Below, one piece after another: positions 25,038-31,080 of a stretch of DNA of 64,000 nt (positions within the stretch are counted from its first letter, which is position 1; each line of letters begins with the position of its first letter). Below the pieces are notes generated by a model that was not told the origin of the DNA, did no database searches, and saw nothing but the letters and a program-made list of their open reading frames with translations. A program made the position numbers and the translations under genes. Source of the stretch: WQXF01 sp031552825 (lineage in GTDB: Bacteria; Bacillota; Clostridia; Christensenellales; Aristaeellaceae); contig JAVBMD010000002.1 of assembly GCA_031552825.1 (NCBI GenBank), positions 62,001 through 126,000 of the forward strand, read 5' to 3'.

Positions 25038-25866
25038 AGACAACCTGAACGACTTCACTATTCTGCTGTACGGCGAACCCAAGGTAGGCAAGACCACCTT
25101 CGCCAACGCTGGAGGAGATACCCTGTTCATCGCCACCGAGGATGGCCAGGGCGGGCTTGAAAGCTACCGCGTGACGGTGGATAGTTGGGACACCTTCCTG
25201 AAGGTTATCGCGGAGTTGAAGCAGGGGAAATTGCCCTACGACAAGGTTTGCATTGACACCGTCGACAACCTTTACAAGTTTTGCTGTGAATGGGCGTGCG
25301 AACGGCTGGGCGTAGTACACCAGAGCGACGCCAGCTACGGTAAGGGCAGTGACACTATCAATAGCGAGTTCCTGCGTCGCCTGACCGAGCTTTCGCTTTT
25401 GCCCTACGGCCTGTGGATCATCAGCCACGCGCAGGAGAAGGAGACCAAACCACGCGCCGGTGCGGCGTATACCACCATCACGCCGACCCTGCCGCCAGCG
25501 GCGCGAAAGATCGTGCTGGGCATGGCCGACCACATCCTGTACGCCTGCCGGGAGTACGACATCGACCCCGAGAGCGGCGAAGTCCTGCGCGAACGGCGCG
25601 TGGTGCATACGAAGGGCAACAACTACTTCGAGGCTGGAGGCCGCATCGACCTGCCGGAAACCCTGCCGCTGGACTTTGCCGCTTTCGAGGAAGCATTCAA
25701 GGCCAGCTTGTCGCCGCTGCTGTGCGAAGCGTGCAGCCAGCACATCGCAGCAACCAGCAAGATGCGCGCCTACGAGGTCGCCACGTGGAGCAAAAGCCGG
25801 TTCGGGAAACAGCTATGCGCCGCGTGCGCGAAGACAGCACATGAGACGGAGGAGAGCAACAAATGA
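25003..25866 (+). CDS. Sak4-like RecA-fold ATPase (AAA_24), phage recombinase type
   Basis: 287 residues. Walker A is GEPKVGKTTFAN; the Walker B region is KVCIDTVDNLYKF; the motif GLWIISHAQEKE follows. This is the AAA_24/Sak4 single-strand annealing ATPase family of phages. A C-terminal extension adds two CxxC pairs (CEACSQH, CAACAK), likely a zinc ribbon. The next gene is a DUF669 protein, the usual partner of Sak4, so the two form a recombination module with the nuclease upstream. Stop and next start overlap (ATGA). Confidence 0.88.
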   Translation: MGLLPKTKTPPKDNLNDFTILLYGEPKVGKTTFANAGGDTLFIATEDGQGGLESYRVTVDSWDTFLKVIAELKQGKLPYDKVCIDTVDNLYKFCCEWACERLGVVHQSDASYGKGSDTINSEFLRRLTELSLLPYGLWIISHAQEKETKPRAGAAYTTITPTLPPAARKIVLGMADHILYACREYDIDPESGEVLRERRVVHTKGNNYFEAGGRIDLPETLPLDFAAFEEAFKASLSPLLCEACSQHIAATSKMRAYEVATWSKSRFGKQLCAACAKTAHETEESNK

Positions 25867-26330
25867 ATGACTACCTGAATAGCTTACAAGGCGCTTGGCA
25901 GGAGACCAGCGCACCGACGAAGACTTACGACGAATTGCCGGACGGCGTGTATCAGGTGCAGGTTGAAGCCGCGCAGCTCAAAGAGAGCAAGAGCGGCGCG
26001 CCCTACCTTCACTACAGCCTGCGCGTGCTGGCCGGGCAGCATTCTGGCCGCATGATCTTCAAGGCGCAGCAGCTCGCGCCGGAGGGACTGCCCTACTTGA
26101 AGGCCGATCTGGAGCTGTTGCAAATCCCGCTGGAGAATATCGGGCTGCTGGAGGAGACCCTTCCCCGTGCACTGGATGCGCTCCTCGATGTGAAGCTCAA
26201 GACCAACATGCGGCGGGACGGGACGCCCGCACAGAACGTTTACTTCAATCGGCTGATCCGGCAAGGCGGACGAAGCCAGCAGGCCGCAGGGTTTACGGTA
26301 GCGGAAGAAAGCAAGTTACCGTGGGAGTAA
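25863..26330 (+). CDS. DUF669 single-strand-binding-like protein
   Basis: 155 residues. YDELPDGVYQVQVEAAQLKESKSGAPYLHYSLRVL and KTNMRRDGTPAQNVYFNRLIR are the conserved DUF669 blocks: an OB-fold-like protein next to Sak4 in many phages, thought to bind single-stranded DNA. It ends the rightward replication operon and is followed by a terminator at 26338-26367. Confidence 0.88.
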   Translation: MNDYLNSLQGAWQETSAPTKTYDELPDGVYQVQVEAAQLKESKSGAPYLHYSLRVLAGQHSGRMIFKAQQLAPEGLPYLKADLELLQIPLENIGLLEETLPRALDALLDVKLKTNMRRDGTPAQNVYFNRLIRQGGRSQQAAGFTVAEESKLPWE

Positions 26331-26337
26331 AAGAGGA

Positions 26338-26367
26338 GACCCGCCATATAATATGGTGGGTCTTTTC
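26338..26367 (+). terminator. Terminator of the element's replication operon
   Basis: GACCCGCCA...TGGTGGGTC (26338-26362), then TTTTCGTTTT. It separates the operon from the independent small-RNA promoter 33 bases on. Confidence 0.85.
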
Positions 26368-26399
26368 GTTTTAAACAGAAACATATGTTCCCTTTTGTC

Positions 26400-26426
26400 T
26401 TGACAAAATATCAATAATGTGATAAT
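26400..26426 (+). promoter_or_regulatory. Promoter of the candidate small RNA
   Basis: Consensus TTGACA (26400-26405), a 15-bp spacer and GATAAT (26421-26426) with an extended TG two bases upstream. It points into a stretch with no reading frame. Confidence 0.65.
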
Positions 26427-26431
26427 CTAGT

Positions 26432-26505
26432 CTTGAGGAAAGAGCACTGCTCTTTCCGGGGGCTCGTTTAGGCGGGCGGAAGAGTCGCGAAAGCGACTTT
26501 TTTTC
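26432..26505 (+). ncRNA. Candidate structured small RNA beside the DUF3800 gene
   Basis: A promoter, about 74 transcribed bases and a strong intrinsic terminator, with no usable start codon. Hairpin 1 is GGAAAGAGC-act-GCTCTTTCC; a GC-rich single strand follows (GGGGGCTCGTTTAGGCGGGCGG), and then terminator hairpin AGTCGC-gaaa-GCGACT (26483-26498) with seven T. The 3' end meets the stop codon of the convergent DUF3800 gene. From memory, comparative RNA surveys have described several structured RNA motifs lying next to DUF3800 genes; whether this one belongs to such a motif I cannot tell. Start and end are estimates. Confidence 0.6.
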
Positions 26506-27346
26506 ATGGAAAACGCTTCAACCCATAATGCAAGTTGTCTGGGTATCCAAAGATTTTTTCGCAAATTGATTCATAGGCGGGATCTTCTCTATTATGCACC
26601 ATACGTTTATGGATAGGATATGAAACCAAATCAGCCAATTCAAGGCCAAAATAGGATTTTTCTTCATCGCAGAGCTTCCATTTAGGATTAAAATATACGC
26701 CAACAATATTACTAAGTTGCTTTGCAGTGCGGTATCTAGTTCCGTGTGCTAGAGACTTCATTATTTTTTCTAAAAGCATTCTATCATGATCCTTCCCGCG
26801 TGCCTCAAGGATGATAATGCAATTATTCCATGGGCGAATATAGTTTATTGTAATTCGCTCTAAGAGAAAATCGAAACACAATGAATATGGGTAAACCGCA
26901 TCTTGGTATCTCTGGACATGCTTTACTTTATCAACACAGTATGATGCGATGCCATACTGCGTTTTACTCAACACATTTGTCAATTCTTCTAAAAACTGAG
27001 TACGGTTAATAATTCTGTTATGGAAAGCGCCTTCTCTTCGTCGAATGTCGCGCGAATGTAAGCAAACCCGCTTCTTTACTCCATTATACGTGAATAAGCC
27101 ATCATCCCAATGTCGTAGTTTCAACTGTAGCAGAGCATCTCGAAGCGCCGGGAAATTGTCTTTATATACGCAACAGGTGGTAAGCGTGAAAAAACGTTGT
27201 TCATCTGCAACTGATCGACCAAGACTCAGCTGTTTTTTGACGAAGGATAAATCGGCATCTCCGTTTTCATCTGCAAAAATGACGCAGTCAACATTCTGGT
27301 TCTCCGGCCAATGATCGATAAATGTCGGGCGCTTTGTCCAGCTCAT
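26504..27346 (-). CDS. DUF3800 family protein
   Basis: About 280 residues, clearly AT-rich against the surrounding DNA. The N-terminal FADENGDAD corresponds to the family's Y(I/V)DESG motif, and the C-terminal FGLELADLVSYPIHK carries the conserved Asp. The two acidic motifs suggest an RNase H-like, possibly nuclease, fold. The start ATG 27346 (MSWTKRPT) has GAGG at 7 bases; ATG 27358 is also in frame. It lies about 30 bases downstream of the ribbon-helix-helix gene, so the two form an operon. The family is common on mobile elements, and its biochemical role is not settled. Confidence 0.85.
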   Translation of the reverse strand: MSWTKRPTFIDHWPENQNVDCVIFADENGDADLSFVKKQLSLGRSVADEQRFFTLTTCCVYKDNFPALRDALLQLKLRHWDDGLFTYNGVKKRVCLHSRDIRRREGAFHNRIINRTQFLEELTNVLSKTQYGIASYCVDKVKHVQRYQDAVYPYSLCFDFLLERITINYIRPWNNCIIILEARGKDHDRMLLEKIMKSLAHGTRYRTAKQLSNIVGVYFNPKWKLCDEEKSYFGLELADLVSYPIHKRMVHNREDPAYESICEKIFGYPDNLHYGLKRFP

Positions 27347-27376
27347 GCGATACCTCATTCGTATACTTGATTTGAA

Positions 27377-27601
27377 CTACTCTTCGTATTTCTCTTGTTC
27401 GGAGCAAGACTCCGGCCACTCCTCCAGCCCCATGCGAGCCAGCACGGCCTTGTTTACGTAGTTGTTGATGGATTCCCTTTCCTTATCGGCGGCAGCCTGT
27501 ACGGTGGCTTTGTGGCCTTTAGGGACAACCAATTCAATGCGATCATATGCTTTGGACTTATACTTGTTCTTTGCTCTGGTTGCAGCAGTTCCACTCTCCA
27601 T
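27377..27601 (-). CDS. Ribbon-helix-helix DNA-binding protein
   Basis: 74 residues. YDRIELVVPKGHKATVQAAADKERESINNYVNKAVLARMGL fits the Arc/MetJ ribbon-helix-helix fold: a strand RIELVVP, then helices with the conserved turn SINNYVNKAV. It starts after AAAGGAGG. Immediately upstream lie three copies of an 18-bp palindrome-like operator (27647-27731), so it very likely autoregulates. It precedes the DUF3800 gene in the same operon, in the position an antitoxin would hold. Confidence 0.8.
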   Translation of the reverse strand: MESGTAATRAKNKYKSKAYDRIELVVPKGHKATVQAAADKERESINNYVNKAVLARMGLEEWPESCSEQEKYEE

Positions 27602-27642
27602 ATTGCGCCTCCTTTCCCAGCTCTAGCATAATACTAACACAA

Positions 27643-27736
27643 AACATATACTTCCGCAAGTATAATATCAAACAAATATACTTACGGAAGATTGGCTGTT
27701 CTGTCGATTGAAATATACTTACGGAAGTATTATACT
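27643..27736. promoter_or_regulatory. Divergent promoter pair with operators in the spacers
   Basis: Operator TATACTTNCGNAAGTATA lies at 27647-27664 and 27714-27731, with a partial copy at 27677-27692. The leftward promoter TTGATA (27671-27666)-N17-TATGTT (27648-27643) has copy 1 in its spacer. The rightward promoter TTGAAA (27708-27713)-N17-TATACT (27731-27736) has copy 3 exactly filling its spacer. One repressor, most simply the RHH protein, would shut both directions. Confidence 0.65.
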
Positions 27737-27880
27737 ATGTCCAGAGGTTGAGGGAAGCCAAGACAATAGCTGGTAACGCGGCGGCAGTCGTACCTGTGAG
27801 AATAGCCGAATAGCGAGCGAGGTCAATAGCCACGCAAGACGCGCCGCCCCTCGACCTACTACAACACGGGAGGTAAACCA

Positions 27881-28156
27881 ATGAGCACCCAAGAGATGGA
27901 GACCCGCATTCAAGACCTGCAAGAGCTGAAACGCATGCGTGAGGAGCTGGAGGCCGAGATCACCACCATGGAGGACACGATCAAAGCCGAGATGACCGCG
28001 CGGGGCACGACTGAGCTTGTAGCCGGAGCATTCAAGGCACGCTGGATGCCGGTCACCAGCAGCCGCTTCGATACGACCGCATTCAAGGCAGAGCACCCCG
28101 ACCTGTACACCGGCTTCCTTAAAGAGAGCACCACACGGCGTTTTACGGTAGCATAA
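27881..28156 (+). CDS. Small phage-type coiled-coil protein
   Basis: 91 residues; starts after GGGAGG. The N-terminal half is a coiled coil (RIQDLQELKRMREELEAEITTMEDTIKAEMTARG); the C-terminal half (AGAFKARWMPVTSSRFDTTAFKAEHPDLYTGFLKESTTRRFTVA) is a pattern I associate with many Clostridia phages and elements, where the function is unknown. It is transcribed from the rightward promoter that shares operators with the RHH gene. Confidence 0.75.
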   Translation: MSTQEMETRIQDLQELKRMREELEAEITTMEDTIKAEMTARGTTELVAGAFKARWMPVTSSRFDTTAFKAEHPDLYTGFLKESTTRRFTVA

Positions 28157-28208
28157 AGCCCGGCCACCTTCCACAGCACCGGGCTTCGTGCAAAGCCAGC
28201 ACAAAGGC

Positions 28209-28242
28209 GCTGGAGGCTTGCAGGGACAGTATACCGCAGGCC
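28209..28242 (+). other. Stem-loop in the leader of the S24-domain gene
   Basis: GCTGGAGGC-TTGC and GCA-GGCCTCCAGC form a long imperfect stem about 12 bases before the AAGGAGG site. An earlier AGCCCG/CGGGCT stem (28157-28187) follows the coiled-coil gene without a T-run. Either could shape expression of the downstream gene. Confidence 0.4.
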
Positions 28243-28267
28243 TCCAGCAATTACAAGGAGGTTCCAC

Positions 28268-28600
28268 TTGAATTGCTTCAATCCTGAACCTACACGAGAA
28301 TACTATACCATGCATGGCGCGGCCATCGAATGCGACTTTGCTGTGACCGCCACCGGCGACAGCATGGTCAATGCCCGCATCCTTGACGGTGACCTGATCT
28401 TCGTCCGCTCGCAAAACGATGTCACCGACGGCGAAATCGCTGTGGTGGTGATCGACGATGAAGCCCTGCTTCGGCGCGTCTGGCACAAAGGTGGCATGAC
28501 CCTGCTCATGCCCGAGAACCCAGCCTATGAAACGATCGTCATTGACGGGGAGGCATGCATCATCGGCAAGGCCATTGCCCTGCAAGGTGACATCCTGTAA
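28268..28600 (+). CDS. Stand-alone S24 (LexA/UmuD-like) domain protein, catalytic Lys replaced
   Basis: 110 residues; TTG start after AAGGAGG. The core VTATGDSMVNARILDGDLIFVR carries the serine of the LexA/UmuD Ser-Lys dyad. Where LexA has TVKRL and UmuD has TVKKL, this protein has LLRRV, so the catalytic Lys is an Arg. There is no N-terminal helix-turn-helix and no Ala-Gly cleavage segment. It may be a non-cleaving partner or dimerisation protein, or an inhibitor of a true S24 repressor. Last gene of the element before the non-coding right end. Confidence 0.78.
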   Translation: MNCFNPEPTREYYTMHGAAIECDFAVTATGDSMVNARILDGDLIFVRSQNDVTDGEIAVVVIDDEALLRRVWHKGGMTLLMPENPAYETIVIDGEACIIGKAIALQGDIL

Positions 28601-28877
28601 GCCCTGCGACCTGCTAGAACAAGGAAGCGGGCGTACAGCGCCACCAAGTAGCAAAGGCTGCTTTATCGGTTGAAATGATTGCGTTCTTCATTCGGAAGGG
28701 CGCTTTTTGCATTCATAATGAGGCTAAAGGGGCTGTTTGCGAAGGAATCAGTGCACGAAACGAAAGGCCTTGCTCGCCTCAATACTCCCCCCTATTCGCA
28801 AAGATAAACCAGCAAAAGGGCGAGCGGTAGGGGTAGCTCCAAAAGACACGCGTGTACGCGTATGACCCCCTACCCCT

Positions 28878-28978
28878 TTTGTCCTTTTTGTCCCGTTTTA
28901 TCCCAAATCGGTGCATGTCCCTCCAGCCCTTATATTTCAACAGGTTCCGGGACTTTTGTCCTTTTGTCCTTTTTGTCC
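28878..28978 (-). repeat. GGACAAA array, right end (5 copies, inverted)
   Basis: TTTGTCC on the plus strand at 28878, 28887, 28955, 28963 and 28972, plus a decayed copy TTTATCC. The first block and the left-end triple (19429-19456) are near-perfect reverse complements. Confidence 0.75.
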
Positions 28979-29061
28979 CGGACATATTGAGTTATGTCCC
29001 GTATGTCGGCATTGTCGTAGAAGGTGCATTTTAGACTATATTTGTATTAATATATCTAATT

Positions 29062-29086
29062 TACTGTAGCTACCACTGTAGCTACG
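29062..29086. repeat. Putative integrase arm-type site, right
   Basis: The same 25 bp as 19262-19286, with tandem CTGTAGCTAC. Confidence 0.7.
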
Positions 29087-29097
29087 ACGATGAAACC

Positions 29098-29188
29098 AGA
29101 TAATTCTTGATGATATCTATTTCTCGTATATCCTTGTAAATCAACGATTTTTTGCGCTAGATAATTCTTAAAAATATCTATTCCCTCG
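29098..29188. repeat. Two AGATA-N11-TATCT repeats next to attR
   Basis: AGATAATTCTT...ATATCTATT at 29098 and again at 29159, 61 bp apart in the same orientation. Each is an imperfect palindrome. They lie between the arm site and the core, where an excisionase or accessory bending protein would bind. Confidence 0.5.
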
Positions 29189-29190
29189 GT

Positions 29191-29237
29191 TTGGTAAGGA
29201 AGAGGTCTCGGGTTCGAGTCCCGACATCAGCTCCAGA
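29191..29237 (+). repeat. attR core (47-bp tRNA-Thr 3'-end copy)
   Basis: Identical to 19124-19170. It lacks the 5' half of the tRNA, so no functional tRNA is here; it marks the original end of the host tRNA-Thr. Confidence 0.92.
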
Positions 29238-29244
29238 CGAAATA

Positions 29245-29285
29245 AACCTCGCAACGCCTTGTAGATCAAGGAGCTGCGAGGTTTT
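29245..29285 (+). terminator. Original host tRNA-Thr terminator
   Basis: CCTCGCA.../...TGCGAGG with inner CCTTG/CAAGG, then TTTTTGTTTG. Displaced 10.1 kb from the tRNA by the insertion. Confidence 0.8.
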
Positions 29286-29363
29286 TGTTTGCTTTGTTCC
29301 GATATTATGTTCGTTCCCTGATTCCGGCAAACCCATCCGCAGATTTCCTGCAGATTTGCGCCC

Positions 29364-30836
29364 CTACCGACTTCGGAACTCCTTAAGCGTATCGAGCAGA
29401 TAATAAAACGCGTCGTTTTTGCTGAGCAGCGAAAGCAGGAGATAGCTCACCCCGCCGACCGCAACCTGCGACAGGATCCGGGCGGCGTCGCCCAGCGGCA
29501 GCATGCCGACCAACAGAATCAGCCCCGCCATACAAAGGTTGAGCAGCAGGATCGGCGCAAGATCCCGGATCAGTTCGCCGATGCTGTATCCCAGCCGCCG
29601 CCCGCACGGCACAAAGACGACGAGCGAATCGAGAATGATCGAAACCAGATAACCCAGCGCGACGGCCTCGATGCTGTGAAAGGCAAGCAGCGTGATCGCC
29701 AGAATCAGCGCGCCATAGCTCTTCTTGACGATTTCCTGCTTTATCAGGGTGCGCCCCATGCCCAGCGCCTTGATGGCCTGCACGCTGACGTCCTGAAACG
29801 GCTTGAACAGGTAGGCGGCGCAGTAAATCTGCAAAATCGGCACGCAGAAAAGCCATTTTTCCGTAAGCAGCAGGCGAATGAGCGGTTCGGCGATCAGCAT
29901 CATGCCGATCAGCAGGGGGCTGAGCAAATAGGTGTTGGTTTTCATCGCGCGCCGAACAATTTTTTGCATGCCCGGCAGATCCTCTTGGCTCTTGGCGACC
30001 ACCGGGAACAAAACCGCGCTGATGGAAGCGCTGATGTTCATCCCGATCAGGTCCGGGAACTGCTTGCCCTTGCTGTAGTAGGCGAGCTGCTCCGGATCGT
30101 ATCGCTTGCCAATCAGCAGGATGCGCATCTGCTCAAACACGGTATCCAGCAGCAACACACCCAGCACCTTCGAACTAAAGGCGGTCAGCGTGCGAAAGCT
30201 TTCCTTTGAAAAGCCCTGCTTCGGCGACCACCGTGCGAAAATCCACAGCATCACGGTTTCGACGGAGTAGCTGATTAAAAATTGGAAGATCAGCGCCCAT
30301 GCGCCATAGCCGTGGTACGCCATATAGATGCTGACCACCGCAGAAAAGAAGCTGCCTACCAGCGCGGCAAAGAAAAGGTTGCGGAATTCCATCCGCCGCA
30401 TCACGCGCGCCCGCAAAATCGAGTTCATGCCCGCAACCGGCAGCCCCAGAAAAATTACGCGGAACATGGGCACCAAGGACGGTTCCCCATACCACCGCGC
30501 AACCAGCGGCGCGGCAAAATACATGATGCAATACAAACATACCGCAACCACCGCGTAGATCCAAAACGCCGTGGAAAAATCGGTATCGGTCGCTTCCTTT
30601 TTCTGCACCAATGCCGCGACATAGCCGCCGTCGATCAGAATATGGCAAATCGCCATAATGCTCAGCAGCAAGGAAGCCAGACCGTAATCCTTGGGCAGCA
30701 GCAAGCGCGCCAAAATAAAGGAGACCACAAGGCTTATGACTTGCCCGCAAAGTCGCTGCCCCGTGCTCCAGAAAACCTCGCCGACCACCTTATTGCGTAG
30801 GGAGCGTTCTCCCTGCTCTTTTTTCATATATTGCAT
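29364..30836 (-). CDS. Polysaccharide flippase (Wzx/MATE-like, oligosaccharide export)
   Basis: About 490 residues with some 12-14 hydrophobic segments. The N-terminus VFWSTGQRLCGQVISLVVSFILARLLLPKDYGLASLL is the standard start of Wzx/RfbX-type flippases, and FPVVAKSQEDLPGMQKIVRRAMK is the conserved central loop. It moves lipid-linked sugar repeat units across the membrane. The start is ATG 30836 or 30827; a longer in-frame extension to 31004 has no ribosome site. It faces away from the O-acylation genes and begins the surface-polysaccharide locus next to attR. Confidence 0.9.
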   Translation of the reverse strand: MQYMKKEQGERSLRNKVVGEVFWSTGQRLCGQVISLVVSFILARLLLPKDYGLASLLLSIMAICHILIDGGYVAALVQKKEATDTDFSTAFWIYAVVAVCLYCIMYFAAPLVARWYGEPSLVPMFRVIFLGLPVAGMNSILRARVMRRMEFRNLFFAALVGSFFSAVVSIYMAYHGYGAWALIFQFLISYSVETVMLWIFARWSPKQGFSKESFRTLTAFSSKVLGVLLLDTVFEQMRILLIGKRYDPEQLAYYSKGKQFPDLIGMNISASISAVLFPVVAKSQEDLPGMQKIVRRAMKTNTYLLSPLLIGMMLIAEPLIRLLLTEKWLFCVPILQIYCAAYLFKPFQDVSVQAIKALGMGRTLIKQEIVKKSYGALILAITLLAFHSIEAVALGYLVSIILDSLVVFVPCGRRLGYSIGELIRDLAPILLLNLCMAGLILLVGMLPLGDAARILSQVAVGGVSYLLLSLLSKNDAFYYLLDTLKEFRSR

Positions 30837-30861
30837 TGCGCCTTTCTTTGCCGATGTGTGC

Positions 30862-30890
30862 AGTATAGCATAGGGCAAAAACAGGGTCAA
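30862..30890 (-). promoter_or_regulatory. Flippase promoter
   Basis: On the minus strand TTGACC (30890-30885), 17-bp spacer, TATACT (30867-30862) within ATGCTATACT. Confidence 0.6.
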
Positions 30891-30940
30891 GATAAGTGCC
30901 GACAGCCGTGCCGGATACCGCCGCCGCAGAAAATCCCTAG

Positions 30941-30969
30941 TTGCCAAAGTGTGGGTAAGCAGGTATGAT
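30941..30969 (+). promoter_or_regulatory. Promoter of the O-acylation gene set
   Basis: TTGCCA (30941-30946), 17-bp spacer, TATGAT (30964-30969), about 110 bases before the MBOAT start. Confidence 0.5.
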
Positions 30970-31080
30970 ACCACTATGCTACACGATGCGGCAAGCTTTG
31001 CCATTTGCCTGTCTTTTTCACGATGATTCGACCTTTTTCACGCCGCCGTGTCGGCCATTTTGTTTGTAAGGGGACAATGC

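Larger units (their letters stand above)
28601..29190. other. Non-coding right end of the element
   Basis: 590 bases with no convincing gene. In order: a possible terminator (about 28680-28706, stem then CTTTTTG); an inverted repeat GTAGGGG...CCCCTAC with inner ACGCGT repeats (about 28827-28875); the right TTTGTCC array (28878-28978); the right arm-type site (29062-29086); two AGATA-N11-TATCT repeats (29098 and 29159); then the att core. The region is AT-rich. Confidence 0.7.

Noticed and set aside
28852..29034. 60-codon frame in the right end of the element
   Set aside because: It consists of the TTTGTCC array translated, with no ribosome site. The region is better explained as binding sites.
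29191..29237. Second tRNA-Thr gene
   Set aside because: Only the 3' part is present; acceptor 5' strand, D arm and half the anticodon arm are missing. It is the attachment-site copy.
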